DNA of 64,000 bases from Paenibacillus cookii (GCF_018333375.1 NZ_BORW01000001.1:1-64000); one strand, 5' to 3'; counted from the first letter of the stretch, positions 23,908 to 33,168 are shown. Notes: generated by a model from the sequence alone, not told the origin. Translations and numbers: made by a program.

Positions 23908-25071
23908 TCAGCCGCACACCGAATCGAGCTCCGGAACCTCGCGCCCAAGAACGCGGTAATAAATTTTCTCGTACTGCTGGGTAATCAGCCCGTCGCAGAA
24001 CTGTTCGCATGCCCTTTTGACGCAGGCCTCCTTGAACGTGGCTGCAAGCGCATCGTTGGACAACAGCTGAACGGCGTAATCCGCCATGCGCTTCGTGTCG
24101 CCGATCGGCGCCAGAAATCCGGTTTCGCCATGGACGACTAGCTCCGGAATGCCGCCGGCAATCGAACCGATCGTCGGCACGCCGCAAGCCATCGCCTCCA
24201 GCGCGACCAAACCGAAGCTTTCCTTTTCCGACGGGAGCAGCAGCACGTCCGCCAGGGAAATCACTTGCGCGATGTCGTCCTGTTTACCTAAGAACAACAC
24301 TTTTTCCTCGAGGCCGAGCTCCCGGATTTTGCATTGAACCTTCGGCAGGTCCGGACCTTCCCCGACGAGCAGCAGCTTGGAAGGCACTTTCTCCTGGACC
24401 TTCGCAAAAATGTCCACGACATCCCCCACCCGTTTAACGGGCCGGAAATTGGAAATATGCATCAATATTTTTTCGTGCGGTTCCGCGTAGTCTCCGCGCA
24501 GCGAGCTGATGTCCCGCGGATAATATATCCGTTTGTCGACAAAGTTATAGGTCAGGTCGATGTCCCGGCTGATGTCGAGGACCTCGCGCGTCTCTTGGAT
24601 CAAATCCCGGGAAACGGCCGTTACCGCATCGCTTTCGTTGATGGCCAGGCGGATCAGGTCCTTAAGCGACTCGTCCTGGGCCAAAACGGTAATGTCCGTG
24701 CCATGGAGCGTCGTAACGACTTTCAATTGATCCCCCACCATCTGTTTGGCCAGGAATGCGCAAACGGCATGCGGAACGGCATAATGGACGTGCAAAACGT
24801 CCAGCTGCTGCATTTTGGCAACCTGCGCCATTTTCGTCGCCAGCGACATTTCGTACGGCGGATAGCGGAATACGTAATAATCGCTGACCTCCACCTCATG
24901 ATAAAAAATGTTTTTGTGAAACGTGCCTCCCAGCCGAAACGGTATGCTGTTCGCGATAAAATGGACCTGATGCCCTTTTTCGGCCAAAAGCTTCCCGAGT
25001 TCGGTGGCAACGACCCCGGAACCGCCAAGGGAAGGGTAACACGTGATTCCTATTTTTAATGGTTGACTCAA
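23908..25071 (-). CDS. bshA: Bacillithiol synthase step 1: GlcNAc-malate glycosyltransferase BshA
   Basis: A 387-residue GT4-family glycosyltransferase. The N-terminal Rossmann half begins IGITCYPSLGGSGVVATELGK (UDP-GlcNAc binding loop). The C-terminal half has SNFRPVKR and the GT4 signature PSEKESFGLVALEAMACGVPTIG with the catalytic Glu residues. BshA links GlcNAc to L-malate, the first step to the low-molecular-weight thiol bacillithiol. It is next to bshB1, as in B. subtilis, which supports the assignment over other GT4 enzymes. Confidence 0.93.
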   Translation of the reverse strand: MSQPLKIGITCYPSLGGSGVVATELGKLLAEKGHQVHFIANSIPFRLGGTFHKNIFYHEVEVSDYYVFRYPPYEMSLATKMAQVAKMQQLDVLHVHYAVPHAVCAFLAKQMVGDQLKVVTTLHGTDITVLAQDESLKDLIRLAINESDAVTAVSRDLIQETREVLDISRDIDLTYNFVDKRIYYPRDISSLRGDYAEPHEKILMHISNFRPVKRVGDVVDIFAKVQEKVPSKLLLVGEGPDLPKVQCKIRELGLEEKVLFLGKQDDIAQVISLADVLLLPSEKESFGLVALEAMACGVPTIGSIAGGIPELVVHGETGFLAPIGDTKRMADYAVQLLSNDALAATFKEACVKRACEQFCDGLITQQYEKIYYRVLGREVPELDSVCG

Positions 25072-25132
25072 TCTGCCTGCCTCCCTTATGAAGAGAAGTA
25101 TATGAACCCGTATGTTCCTAAAGCGTGAAATA

Positions 25133-25176
25133 GTCAGAACTGACCCCCCGCAACATGGCTGAAGATCAGTCCTGAC
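25133..25176. repeat. Hairpin between bshB1 and bshA
   Basis: An 11-bp inverted repeat, GTCAGAACTGA with TCAGTCCTGAC, has a ~22-nt loop in the 123-bp gap. No U-tract follows on the minus (coding) strand, so it is more likely an RNA-stability or processing element than a terminator. Confidence 0.4.
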
Positions 25177-25194
25177 TTTGATTGAAAGGCATCT

Positions 25195-25896
25195 CTACAT
25201 GAATTTGTCCACGAGGAACGGCGACCGCGCCGCGAAACCTTCCGCATACGGAATAAGCCTGCGCTGGCCGGTCAGCTTGTCCCGGGAACGGACGCGTTCG
25301 ATATAACCTTGATTGAGCGGGGTCGAAACGGCATCCTCTTCGCCAAGCCCGCTTTCGAACTGCGAACGGTAGCATAAAAGCGCTTGTTCTTTTCTCTCCT
25401 GCTCGGCGGTAATGTCCACCATGACGTCCGTCCGGCCCATATCATTTATAAAGTAAAAATACAGCTGATCCACCTGCACGGCAGGCATCTCGGGCATATA
25501 GCGGCGGAGTTTCGCGTTAAAAACCGCCTCCTCAACCAGCCGGCTGCAAGCGACGTGATCCGGATGCCGGTCTTCCCAATAAGGCGCGAACACGATCCGG
25601 GGAGCGTAACGTCGTATTTCCTCGGTAATCCGGCGCACGTGCTCCGGAGTGGCGAACAACCCCCGATCCGGCAATCCCAGGTTGCTCCGCATCGCCAGCC
25701 CAAGCACGCCTGCTGCCGCATCGGCTTCCTGCCGGCGCCGCTCCACGGTGCCGTTGGAAGACATCTCGGCATAAGTCAAGTCGCAGATGCCCACGCGGTA
25801 ACCGGCGTCCACATGCTTGATGATCGTGCCGCCCATGCCGATTTCAGCGTCGTCCGCATGAGCGCCGAAGACCAGAATGTCCAGCCTGTCGCTCAT
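25195..25896 (-). CDS. bshB1: Bacillithiol biosynthesis deacetylase BshB1
   Basis: A 233-residue PIG-L family zinc deacetylase acting on GlcNAc-malate. It has the zinc motif [14 protein letters not shown] near the N-terminus, GLPDRG, and the second metal region [16 protein letters not shown]. The length and position next to bshA and mgsA match the B. subtilis enzyme. Its stop is 123 bp from bshA with a hairpin between, and its start overlaps mgsA by 4 bp. Confidence 0.93.
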   Translation of the reverse strand: MSDRLDILVFGAHADDAEIGMGGTIIKHVDAGYRVGICDLTYAEMSSNGTVERRRQEADAAAGVLGLAMRSNLGLPDRGLFATPEHVRRITEEIRRYAPRIVFAPYWEDRHPDHVACSRLVEEAVFNAKLRRYMPEMPAVQVDQLYFYFINDMGRTDVMVDITAEQERKEQALLCYRSQFESGLGEEDAVSTPLNQGYIERVRSRDKLTGQRRLIPYAEGFAARSPFLVDKFM

Positions 25897-26312
25897 TCCT
25901 CAACACCCGGCTTGTATTTATGTACCAGCTCGCGCCAGGCGAAATCGCCGCGGTCCAGTGCTTTCACCAAAATTTCCGCCGTCGCGATATTCGTTCCGAG
26001 CGGAATGCCCTGCACGTCGCAAAGGCGCAGCAAAGCGTTGATATCCGGTTCATGCGGCTGAGCCATCAGCGGATCGCGAAGGAAAATGATCAAATCCATT
26101 TCGTTTTGGGCGACAAGCGCCCCGATCTGCTGGTCGCCGCCGAGCGGCCCCGACATAAAACGGTGGATTTTCAGATTGGTGTTCTCCATGATCCGTTTGC
26201 CGGTCGTCCCGGTGGAGTACAGCTCATGTCCTTCAAATACATTTTCATAGGCCGTCACAAAATTGACCATTTCGTCCTTTTTGCGGTCGTGTGCGATAAA
26301 TGCGATTTTCAT
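25893..26312 (-). CDS. mgsA: Methylglyoxal synthase
   Basis: A 139-residue enzyme converting dihydroxyacetone phosphate to methylglyoxal and phosphate. It has the phosphate-binding segments [27 protein letters not shown] and [15 protein letters not shown], and the catalytic Asp of [15 protein letters not shown]. Length is typical. It starts 21 bp after dapB and ends at the bshB1 start. Bacillithiol is used to detoxify methylglyoxal in Bacillus, so the neighbourhood is functionally sensible. Confidence 0.95.
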   Translation of the reverse strand: MKIAFIAHDRKKDEMVNFVTAYENVFEGHELYSTGTTGKRIMENTNLKIHRFMSGPLGGDQQIGALVAQNEMDLIIFLRDPLMAQPHEPDINALLRLCDVQGIPLGTNIATAEILVKALDRGDFAWRELVHKYKPGVEE

Positions 26313-26333
26313 CCTGTCCCACTCCTTCGGAAG

Positions 26334-27137
26334 CTACTCTATAAAATGATCAAATCCGTAAACCATGCCGGTATAACCCATAACCTTTTCGATCGCCATT
26401 TTCACCCCAGGCATATAACCTGCCCGTTCATAGGAATCATGACGGATTTTCAGGGTTTGGCCGAAGCCCCCGAAAATCACTTCCTGCTGCGCGAACACGC
26501 CCGGCAGCCGGACGCTGTGGATCCGGAAGCCGTTATAATAACCGCCGCGGGCTCCGTCAATCGTCTCTTCCTCTTTCGGATTTCCCTGGCGGATTTCTTC
26601 GCGGTTCTGGGCGATCAATTCGGCCGTTTTCACTGCGGTCCCGGACGGAGCGTCCAATTTTTGGTCCCCGTGGTACTCGATAATTTCCAGATGCGGGAAG
26701 TATTTCGCCGCTTGCGCGGCGAATTTCATCATCAAAATGGCGCCTACCGAAAAGTTCGGCGCGATCAAGCCGCCGATGCCTTTGCTCTGGCACTGCTTGT
26801 CCAACTCTTCGATTTGCTCCGGGGTGAACCCGGTTGTCCCGATGACCGGACGAACGCCGTGAGCAACCGCAAGTGCCGTATTGGCATAAGCAAATTGCGG
26901 CGTCGTGAAATCAACGAGGACATCCGGCTTCGTTTCTACCAACGCTAACTCCAGATCGTTTGTCACTTGGACCCCGCAGGCCGGCAGACCGACCAGGGTT
27001 CCGGCATCGGTGCCTTGCTGGGAGCGGTTGACCGCTGCCGCCAGCTCCAAATCCGGATCCTCAAGAACCAGCTTGACGACCTCTTTTCCCATTCTTCCGG
27101 CAGCCCCGGCGACTGCAACTTTGATTCGATTTGACAT
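26334..27137 (-). CDS. dapB: 4-hydroxy-tetrahydrodipicolinate reductase
   Basis: A 267-residue NAD(P)H-dependent enzyme of the lysine/diaminopimelate pathway, needed for cell wall and for dipicolinate in spores. The N-terminal Rossmann loop GAAGRMGKEVVKLV, GTTGFTPEQ, and the catalytic/substrate motif EYHGDQKLDAPSGTAVKTAELI (His and the Lys) are all present. Length is typical. It sits in the mazG-TPR-dapB-mgsA run. Confidence 0.96.
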   Translation of the reverse strand: MSNRIKVAVAGAAGRMGKEVVKLVLEDPDLELAAAVNRSQQGTDAGTLVGLPACGVQVTNDLELALVETKPDVLVDFTTPQFAYANTALAVAHGVRPVIGTTGFTPEQIEELDKQCQSKGIGGLIAPNFSVGAILMMKFAAQAAKYFPHLEIIEYHGDQKLDAPSGTAVKTAELIAQNREEIRQGNPKEEETIDGARGGYYNGFRIHSVRLPGVFAQQEVIFGGFGQTLKIRHDSYERAGYMPGVKMAIEKVMGYTGMVYGFDHFIE

Positions 27138-27164
27138 GCGCTTTTCCCCCCGCTTTTTTCTTTG

Positions 27165-27701
27165 CTACGTAGTGGAATCGTGCAAATAGGTGCTCAATCG
27201 GCTTTTGAACTGGTCAAGCATGCTTTGCAGTCCGTCATCCTGCGGCTGCAGAGCCATGGCTTCTTTTAATGAAGCGATCGCAAGCGCATGCTCGTTAAGC
27301 TGGCTGTAAGCCACGGCAAGCCAAATGTACGCCTCCGCGTAGAGCGGGTCAAGGTGTACGGCTTCCTTCAGCACGGACACCGTTTGATACAGTTCGCTGG
27401 CGGGTGCCATATCGCCTGAGTCGAGCACCTTTTTGGCATCCTGCACGATTCGCATCGATTGCAGATGCTGAAGATTGAGGGCGTATTCCGCTTTATCCGG
27501 TTCCAGCTCGCAGGCCTTTTGTGCATGTTCGAGCGCTTTGTCGATTTTTCCGCTTCGCGCATAGGTCACAGAGCACCGGTAACGAATTTCAGCGGACGCC
27601 GGATTCTCCGCAGCAGCTGCCTCAAACCACTGAAGAGCCCCTTCGAAATCATTTTGCAAAATGCACTGGTAAGCATTTCGAACGAATTGTTCGGATTTCA
27701 T
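27165..27701 (-). CDS. TPR-repeat protein
   Basis: A 178-residue tetratricopeptide protein with units at about 8-40 (AYQCILQNDFEGALQWFEAAAAENP), 40-72 (IRYRCSVTYARSGKIDKALEHAQKACELEPD) and 125-160 (AEAYIWLAVAYSQLNEHALAIASLKEAMALQP). The start is ATG 27701, with GGGGGAG 8 nt upstream. No signal or membrane segment is present. It lies between the MazG-like gene and dapB. A scaffold role is assumed from the repeats; the partner is unknown. Confidence 0.75.
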   Translation of the reverse strand: MKSEQFVRNAYQCILQNDFEGALQWFEAAAAENPASAEIRYRCSVTYARSGKIDKALEHAQKACELEPDKAEYALNLQHLQSMRIVQDAKKVLDSGDMAPASELYQTVSVLKEAVHLDPLYAEAYIWLAVAYSQLNEHALAIASLKEAMALQPQDDGLQSMLDQFKSRLSTYLHDSTT

Positions 27702-27757
27702 CCTGCCGTACTCCCCCCTGTTATTACAGGCTATTGTACAGCATATGTATGACGGGC

Positions 27758-28087
27758 TTATTCGGTGTCCTTTTTCGTCCAACGGTTTGCGTCCCGCGTA
27801 TTAAATTTATGCATGACCTTGTCATGCGCCTCCGTCAGGTCAATGCCGAGAGAGTTGGCGAAACAGATCGTGATGAACAAAATGTCGCCAAGCTCAAGCT
27901 CGATGGAGTTTTCCTCCTCCGTGGCTTTTTTCGGTTTTTCCCCGAAGCGGTGGTTTACCTCGCGAGCCAGTTCGCCCACCTCTTCCGACATCCGCGCCAG
28001 CATGGACAAAGGACTGAAATATCCTTCTTTGAACTGGGAGATATACCGGTCGACTTCCTTTTGCATTTCAGCCAGTGTCTTTTCCAT
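27758..28087 (-). CDS. MazG-like nucleotide pyrophosphohydrolase (YpjD-like)
   Basis: A 109-residue all-alpha NTP pyrophosphohydrolase of the MazG/dUTPase-like superfamily. The metal-binding EExxE region is in SMLARMSEEVGELAREVNHRFG, and the second pair is in ENSIELELGDILFITICFANSLGIDL. Position next to dapB matches B. subtilis YpjD. ATG 28087 starts the first helix (MEKTLAEMQ), but AAGGGGG is a rather long ~14 nt upstream. It probably removes damaged or excess nucleoside triphosphates. Confidence 0.85.
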   Translation of the reverse strand: MEKTLAEMQKEVDRYISQFKEGYFSPLSMLARMSEEVGELAREVNHRFGEKPKKATEEENSIELELGDILFITICFANSLGIDLTEAHDKVMHKFNTRDANRWTKKDTE

Positions 28088-28212
28088 TTCGGATGGACCA
28101 TCCCCCTTAAATCTGCATTTTTCACCCCGATTAGACAAGGTATCAGTTTACTCCATATGTTATCGCAAAGCCGAAATGAACACAAATCTTTTTTAAATCG
28201 TCTGGAAAAAGG

Positions 28213-28218
28213 TATACT
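28213..28218 (+). promoter_or_regulatory. -10 element (TATACT) of the yitT-family gene
   Basis: TATACT on the plus strand is followed by a likely start near 28225. The -35 is poor. Because it overlaps an in-frame ATG at 28219, it argues that translation starts at 28273 instead. Confidence 0.4.
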
Positions 28219-28272
28219 ATGGTTGGAGCGAAGAGCTTGTTCTTCCTACTTTTGGTTAATGCGAGGGGTTTC

Positions 28273-29142
28273 ATGACATTATCGAAATGGTTGTCTCCCA
28301 TGAAAATGGTCCTGCCGATCATCCTCGGGACCGCCGTGTATGCTTTTGGGCTGCTGTATTTCATCATTCCGAACCAGCTGATGGAAGGCGGGGTTACGGG
28401 CGTCACCGTCCTGCTCAATTACGCCTTCGCCGTACCGCCCGCGCTTTCGACGCTGGTGCTGAACATTCCGCTGTTCCTGATCGGACTCAAAGTGTTGGGC
28501 GGCAGGCAAATGATCTATACCGGCGTCGGCATCGCCGCGCTCACGTTCTTTTTATGGGTGTTCGAAAAAATGATAGGCTGGGGTTGGATCACCCCGTTCC
28601 AAACCGAACGGGACTACATTCTCGCTGCCCTGTACGCCGGCGTTACGTTAGGCGCGGGGCTCGGCATCGTGTTCCGGTTCGGCGGGACGACGGGCGGCTC
28701 GGACATCGTGGCCCGGATCTGCAACCGCAAGTTCGGCTGGAGCATGGGCCAGGTCATTTTAGGAATCGATATCATCATTATCGGCGCTTCCCTTTTCTTT
28801 ATCCCCAGAGAACGAATATTATACACGCTTGTCGCCGTGTTCATATCGTCCAAGGTGATCGATTTCATTCAAGAAGGGGCATATGCCGCCAAAGCCTTTA
28901 CCATCATCAGCGACCATGCGCCGGAAATCGCCGACAAAATCACGGCCGAAATGGAGCGCGGGGTAACGCTGATTCCGGCCATCGGGGCTTATTCGAAACA
29001 GGCGAAGCATATGGCCTATTGCGTAGTCGCAAGACACGAAATCCGGAGGCTGAACGGAATCGTCAAATCGATCGACCCCCGCGCGTTTGTCATTATCAAT
29101 GACGTCCATGACGTGCTTGGCGAAGGGTTCAAAGAGACCTGA
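28273..29142 (+). CDS. YitT/YpjC-family membrane protein
   Basis: A 289-residue protein on the plus strand, opposite to nearly all neighbours. Five to six membrane segments fill the first ~185 residues (ILGTAVYAFGLLYFIIPNQLMEGG is the family opening; GGTTGGSDIVARI is a conserved loop). A cytoplasmic DUF2179 domain follows (about 210-285, FTIISDHAPEIADKI..., HEIRRLNGIVKSIDPRAFVIINDVHDVLGEGF). Function is unknown. It occupies the ypjC slot between mazG and ypjB. I chose ATG 28273 (AGGGG site) over 28219, which overlaps the promoter. Confidence 0.85.
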   Translation: MTLSKWLSPMKMVLPIILGTAVYAFGLLYFIIPNQLMEGGVTGVTVLLNYAFAVPPALSTLVLNIPLFLIGLKVLGGRQMIYTGVGIAALTFFLWVFEKMIGWGWITPFQTERDYILAALYAGVTLGAGLGIVFRFGGTTGGSDIVARICNRKFGWSMGQVILGIDIIIIGASLFFIPRERILYTLVAVFISSKVIDFIQEGAYAAKAFTIISDHAPEIADKITAEMERGVTLIPAIGAYSKQAKHMAYCVVARHEIRRLNGIVKSIDPRAFVIINDVHDVLGEGFKET

Positions 29143-29242
29143 CGAATTGGCGCCGGCAAACCCCGGCGACTCATCGGCTGTAAGCGTAAATAGCACCAAA
29201 AGCCTGCTGCTTCCGCTTGCGTTTGGTTGCATGCCCTGCAAA

Positions 29243-29285
29243 ACAAAAAAAGCTCCTGTCGAACTTGCTGTTCAGGGAGCTTTTT
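29243..29285. terminator. Bidirectional terminator between yitT-like gene and ypjB
   Basis: AGCTCCTG and CAGGGAGCT arms (one bulge) are flanked by a run of A on the left and TTTTT on the right. It serves the convergent genes ending at 29142 and 29292. Confidence 0.7.
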
Positions 29286-29291
29286 GAAGCA

Positions 29292-30164
29292 TTACGTCCT
29301 TGGCGTCACCTTTTTAAAGCTGTTTTTTTCGCCTTTGTATTTTCGGTATGCGGTATAAGCGAGAATGGCGGCAATAAAAGCCCCTCCCCAAAACATCCAC
29401 GGCCACGAACCATCGACTTGATCAAGCGGCGCCAACGCCGGATGATCTTTTTTCTTGCCGAACAGCCCGTTGAACATTTCCTCGCCCTGCCCGATCATGC
29501 TTTCGATTTCGGCGGGTTTGGGCTGGACGGCATTCACCAAACCTCCCATGTACGAAATCCAGGAATCCACCATCGCCACGTCCGAGGGCGTACGCTGGAT
29601 CGTGACCGCCGGACGGATCAGCTCGTAATGCTCCTGAAGACGGTCGTATGCCTGTTTGGCGGCCAATACGTCGCCTTTGCCCAATCCTGCCCTCATCTGG
29701 CTCAGTTCCTCGCGGATCACCTTGTAATATTGCATCCATATCGGCTGTTTGGGGTTGTTCAGACTGTCGGCAGCCATTCTAAGCTTGGCCGATGCCGTAA
29801 GCCACTGCTTCTTGTCGAGGTGGACCCGCGCAACCGCTTCTTTCATTTCGATGATGCTTTCGGACAGGGCATGAATCCCCTCCACGCTGGTCAGCTTTTG
29901 AAAAGAAGAGGACTCGAAGATCGCGTTCACCTCCTGCAATTCCCTGCCGACCTGGTTAATGTCGCCTTGAAGGACATGGTTGTACATTTGCTCCGCCACC
30001 TGGCTTAAGCGAGCCGCCTGCCGGGCAGCGTCCTCCGGCCCTGCGGGAGCCTGGTCGTCAGCCGAGCGGCCATGCGCGATAACCGGCTGCAATGACAGCA
30101 CAACGGCCAGGAGCCATAGGATGAACCATCGGGTTTTGGGCTTTAACGGTATGCTCCGCAGCAT
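29292..30164 (-). CDS. ypjB: Sporulation protein YpjB homologue
   Basis: A 290-residue protein with an N-terminal signal or anchor helix (about 13-30), a long helical, charged outer region, and a C-terminal membrane helix (about 252-270, WPWMFWGGAFIAAILAYTAY) followed by a basic tail. Its position directly after ypjA and before the yitT/ypjC gene matches B. subtilis YpjB. The family is annotated as sporulation-related, but its molecular role is unknown. Confidence 0.8.
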   Translation of the reverse strand: MLRSIPLKPKTRWFILWLLAVVLSLQPVIAHGRSADDQAPAGPEDAARQAARLSQVAEQMYNHVLQGDINQVGRELQEVNAIFESSSFQKLTSVEGIHALSESIIEMKEAVARVHLDKKQWLTASAKLRMAADSLNNPKQPIWMQYYKVIREELSQMRAGLGKGDVLAAKQAYDRLQEHYELIRPAVTIQRTPSDVAMVDSWISYMGGLVNAVQPKPAEIESMIGQGEEMFNGLFGKKKDHPALAPLDQVDGSWPWMFWGGAFIAAILAYTAYRKYKGEKNSFKKVTPRT

Positions 30165-30217
30165 AGGACATCCCTCCTACCGTAAATGTATGGCAGAAGG
30201 GATGCGGGTAGAACAAG

Positions 30218-30850
30218 CTATGTAGAATTGCGTTTGCCAAGACGGAGCACGAGCCAGGCGAGCAAAACGCTGAACAGCGTAAGCCCGAGCGTAAAGCTCT
30301 GAACTCCTTGCAGATCGTCCTCCAAAACTCGGGGAAGCCACGGGTAGACGCCAAACGTATAATCCACGATATCGTTAAGAAACGTCCAGGCTGCGGCCGG
30401 AATAAGCATGATCGCGCCAAAACGAAAAAACCGCACGAACAGCAGCGCTTCGATGGCCATGATCAAATGGGATGCAACCAGCATCCAATCCTGCCACACC
30501 AACTGATCCCCTTGGGCAGCCCCGGCAAAAATGATGCTCACCGCCCATACCCCGTATTTGACGGAGGTCACAACGGCCAGCGATTCCATCAAAAGCCTGA
30601 AACCTGCGAAAAAGGACGACTTCGGCGGATACAAAAGAAACAACACGCTGATCGTAAAAAAGAGGCTTGCCGTCGGGCTGTCAGGGACAAAAATAACCTG
30701 CCATAACGCGTTGTGGGCCAACGTAAATTCGATCTGGTCTCCATACCATATGTACCCGTATACGGTTCCGATCAAATTGCACCAAAACAGCAGCCATAAA
30801 ATCACCCGGTTGGTTAAAAAAGCGCGGCTCCAAAAAAACGAAACAGACAA
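30218..30850 (-). CDS. ypjA: YpjA-like membrane protein (DUF1405)
   Basis: A 210-residue protein with about five to six membrane segments (from ~13, then FFTISVLFLLYP, VVTSVKYGVWAVSIIF, MLVASHLIMAIEALLF, IMLIPAAAWTFLNDIVDY, and a C-terminal LTLFSVLLAWLVLRLG). The GYIWYG and NDIVDYTFGVYPWLP segments fit DUF1405/YpjA. It lies between qcrC and ypjB as in B. subtilis. Function is unknown. A terminator separates it from qcrC. Confidence 0.8.
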   Translation of the reverse strand: MSVSFFWSRAFLTNRVILWLLFWCNLIGTVYGYIWYGDQIEFTLAHNALWQVIFVPDSPTASLFFTISVLFLLYPPKSSFFAGFRLLMESLAVVTSVKYGVWAVSIIFAGAAQGDQLVWQDWMLVASHLIMAIEALLFVRFFRFGAIMLIPAAAWTFLNDIVDYTFGVYPWLPRVLEDDLQGVQSFTLGLTLFSVLLAWLVLRLGKRNST

Positions 30851-30885
30851 CTGGCGGTCCTCCTTTCGCCGTTTTTTTCCAAAAA

Positions 30886-30911
30886 AACCTGACCGCTTTC
30901 ACGATCAGGTT
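30886..30911 (-). terminator. Terminator after qcrABC
   Basis: On the minus strand AACCTGATCG/CGGTCAGGTT forms a 10-bp stem (one G-U) with a 6-nt loop and is followed by TTTTTTT. It lies just after the qcrC stop at 30932. Confidence 0.8.
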
Positions 30912-30931
30912 TTTGGATCACATATTTCGGC

Positions 30932-31810
30932 TTATTTTGCTTCAGCCTTTTGTTTGGAGAGCCAATCCGCCAAATTGTCAATGTCTTTGTCCGTCAGGCC
31001 TGCCGCGATTGCACTGTCGTACATCGCCGGCATTTTGCCTTCGTAACCTTCTTTGATGATTTTGAGGATGGCTGCTTTATCATGTTTGTCGCCGACGCCA
31101 CGCAGCGATGGTCCGCTGGCACCCTTCAAATCGGCAGCGTGGCAAGAAATGCAGCCCGCTTTTTTGAAGGATTCCATCGCCGGATTTTCTTTATCGACGA
31201 TCGCAATTTCTTGTTGTTGATTGCCGCTTGTCGTTGGAAGGCCTTTGGCTCTGTTTTCTGCCGCTTTTTCTTCGCGCTGGATGTTTTCAGGGACTTGGCC
31301 CGTTTCAGCCAGCTCGGCTTTGTAATGAGTCCAGGCGCTGTTCGTCAGGTATACGCACGCAATCAAAGAAAGAATCATAAGCGACGAAGCGATCGGTCTG
31401 CGATAGAAGCGGCGCTCTTTGCCCGTATCAAGGAACGGAGCAAGCAGCAGCGAACCGAAGGCAACGCCCGTCACGCCAATCGTTCCGAGCACGATGTAAT
31501 CGCCGGATGCGTATGGCATCTTCAAGTACTGATACAGGAACAAGAAGTACCAGTCCGGCATCGGAATGATCGAAGCGCTTGGATTCGCCGGGAACCACAG
31601 CGGAGCAGGCTCTGCGATGGTAAGTACCAAGAATCCGACAAGCACGACAACGCCGACCATCCATTCTTTCAGCAGAAAGTTAGGGATGAACGCTTCCGAT
31701 TTGCCCGGATACGCGGTGTAGTCCGGAGGAGTGACGAACCCTGCGCCCTTTTTAACGCGGGAGTCTCCTACGTACACAACTTTTTCTTTCGAATTTTTCC
31801 CGTGTGCCAT
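30932..31810 (-). CDS. qcrC: Menaquinol-cytochrome c reductase, fused subunit IV / cytochrome c (QcrC)
   Basis: A 292-residue fusion typical of Bacillota b6c complexes. The N-terminal half has three membrane helices of the subunit IV type (PAPLWFPANPSASIIPMPDWYFLFLYQYLKMP). The C-terminal half is a c-type cytochrome with one haem site, CISCH (about residue 215-219), and an axial-ligand Met near the end (EGKMPAMY). It receives electrons from menaquinol via QcrB and passes them to cytochrome c. It starts 19 bp after qcrB. Confidence 0.94.
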   Translation of the reverse strand: MAHGKNSKEKVVYVGDSRVKKGAGFVTPPDYTAYPGKSEAFIPNFLLKEWMVGVVVLVGFLVLTIAEPAPLWFPANPSASIIPMPDWYFLFLYQYLKMPYASGDYIVLGTIGVTGVAFGSLLLAPFLDTGKERRFYRRPIASSLMILSLIACVYLTNSAWTHYKAELAETGQVPENIQREEKAAENRAKGLPTTSGNQQQEIAIVDKENPAMESFKKAGCISCHAADLKGASGPSLRGVGDKHDKAAILKIIKEGYEGKMPAMYDSAIAAGLTDKDIDNLADWLSKQKAEAK

Positions 31811-31829
31811 CGATATTCCTCCCTTCTTA

Positions 31830-32501
31830 TTATAGTGGACCGGAAATGCCCTGTCTGCGGATCATGATGAAATGTCCCACCATCAGTACGAGCAATACGG
31901 CCGGGAGGAAGAATACATGAAGCGCGAAGAACCGTGTCAGCGTTTCCGCGCCTACGATGGTACCGCCCTGCAGGAATTCCTTGATGATTGGCCCGAGCCA
32001 AGGAACGGAATTCGCGATTTCGAGCGTAACCTTCGTAGCGAAGTAAGCTTTGTTATCCCAAGGAAGCAGGTAACCGGTAAGGCCCAGACCCAGCATAACA
32101 AAGAACAGAAGCATACCAACGACCCAGTTCATTTCACGCGGCGCTTTGTAAGAACCCGTGAAGAACACGCGCATAGTATGTAAGAACATCATGACGATAA
32201 CCAGGCTCGCGCCCCAGTGGTGCATACCGCGCACGATTTGGCCGAACGCCACCTGCGTTTGCAGGTACTCGACGCTGTTGTACGCGTTGATGATGTCCGG
32301 TACATAATACATGGTCAGGAACATCCCTGACAGGATTTGAATGACCGTGATAAAAAACGTCAATCCGCCAAAGCAGTATACGAATGCGGAGAAATGATGC
32401 GCCGGGTTAACATGCTCAGGCACTTCGTGGTCAGCAACGTCTCTCCAAATCGGCGTGACATCAAGACGTTCATCAATCCAGTTGTAGACACTCTTAAACA
32501 T
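31830..32501 (-). CDS. qcrB: Menaquinol-cytochrome c reductase, cytochrome b subunit (QcrB)
   Basis: A 223-residue b6-type cytochrome with four membrane helices. The haem-ligand histidines are in HHFSAFVYCFGG and RGMHHWGASLVIVMMFLHTMRVFFTG, with a second pair further on (FFALHVFFLPAVLLVLMVGHF). The PxxW-type quinol region is split into QcrC, as in b6f-like complexes. It is the central gene of qcrA-qcrB-qcrC, with 15-bp spacing from qcrA. Confidence 0.95.
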   Translation of the reverse strand: MFKSVYNWIDERLDVTPIWRDVADHEVPEHVNPAHHFSAFVYCFGGLTFFITVIQILSGMFLTMYYVPDIINAYNSVEYLQTQVAFGQIVRGMHHWGASLVIVMMFLHTMRVFFTGSYKAPREMNWVVGMLLFFVMLGLGLTGYLLPWDNKAYFATKVTLEIANSVPWLGPIIKEFLQGGTIVGAETLTRFFALHVFFLPAVLLVLMVGHFIMIRRQGISGPL

Positions 32502-32516
32502 CCGAATCTACGCCTC

Positions 32517-33059
32517 CTATTTCACTTCAGTATTTGGCTCTACTTGCCCCAAATACACCCAACCGTCCTGCAATTTCAGTTTATACGTATCGAGTGGTTT
32601 AGGCGCTACAGCCAAGTTCTTGCCGAGTTTGTTGTAACGTGCGCCATGGCATGGGCAGTGATACTCGTCAGGGAAATTTTTGTCGTTGTTCCAGCCGACC
32701 GTGCACCCCAGGTGCTTACAGATCGGGGACAGCGCATAGATTTTCCCTTGCTCATCCTTACGGATCCAGGCCGTCAATGTAGCCTTGCTCGCGTACCATC
32801 CATCCTGCTGTTGGAGTTCAAAAGAGAATTCCTGAGGCTCGTCCGTAATTTTGCTTTCTTCCACGACCTTAATGAATTCGCCTTCACCTTTTTTATGCAG
32901 AATCGGATCAACTGCAAACCGCACCATCGGGAGCACTGGGCCCATTGCCATAAATGCGGTTGCACCACCTAAAGTATAAGCAAGAAATTGTCGACGGGAC
33001 ATTTCTTTACGCCCGGGTGGTTTCTCAGATGGTTCATGGTGGTCATTTTGGTTGCTCAT
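32517..33059 (-). CDS. qcrA: Menaquinol-cytochrome c reductase, Rieske iron-sulfur subunit (QcrA)
   Basis: A 180-residue Rieske protein. The N-terminus has a twin-arginine-like segment (SRRQFLAYTLGGATAF) and membrane anchor. The [2Fe-2S] site is formed by CKHLGC and CPCHGARY, with both Cys-His pairs present. It is the first gene of the qcr operon behind a strong promoter. I chose ATG 33059; the longer frame from 33083 would need a TTG start. Confidence 0.94.
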   Translation of the reverse strand: MSNQNDHHEPSEKPPGRKEMSRRQFLAYTLGGATAFMAMGPVLPMVRFAVDPILHKKGEGEFIKVVEESKITDEPQEFSFELQQQDGWYASKATLTAWIRKDEQGKIYALSPICKHLGCTVGWNNDKNFPDEYHCPCHGARYNKLGKNLAVAPKPLDTYKLKLQDGWVYLGQVEPNTEVK

Positions 33060-33139
33060 AATGTCTTCAACCCCCTTTGTCAACCAATTCTTTAAGTGCT
33101 TTCAATGATTATCATCACACGACTTACTAGGACATAATA

Positions 33140-33168
33140 ATAATATATTAGCCTTATAAGACCGTCAA
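33140..33168 (-). promoter_or_regulatory. Sigma-A promoter of qcrABC
   Basis: On the minus strand TTGACG (33168-33163) and TATTAT (33145-33140) are separated by exactly 17 nt. It lies about 80 bp upstream of the qcrA start in an AT-rich gap. Confidence 0.7.

Noticed and set aside
22608..23948. Longer start for cca (446 codons)
   Set aside because: The extension overlaps bshA by 40 bp and has no ribosome binding site; the TTG at 23873 has GGGAGG 7 nt upstream.
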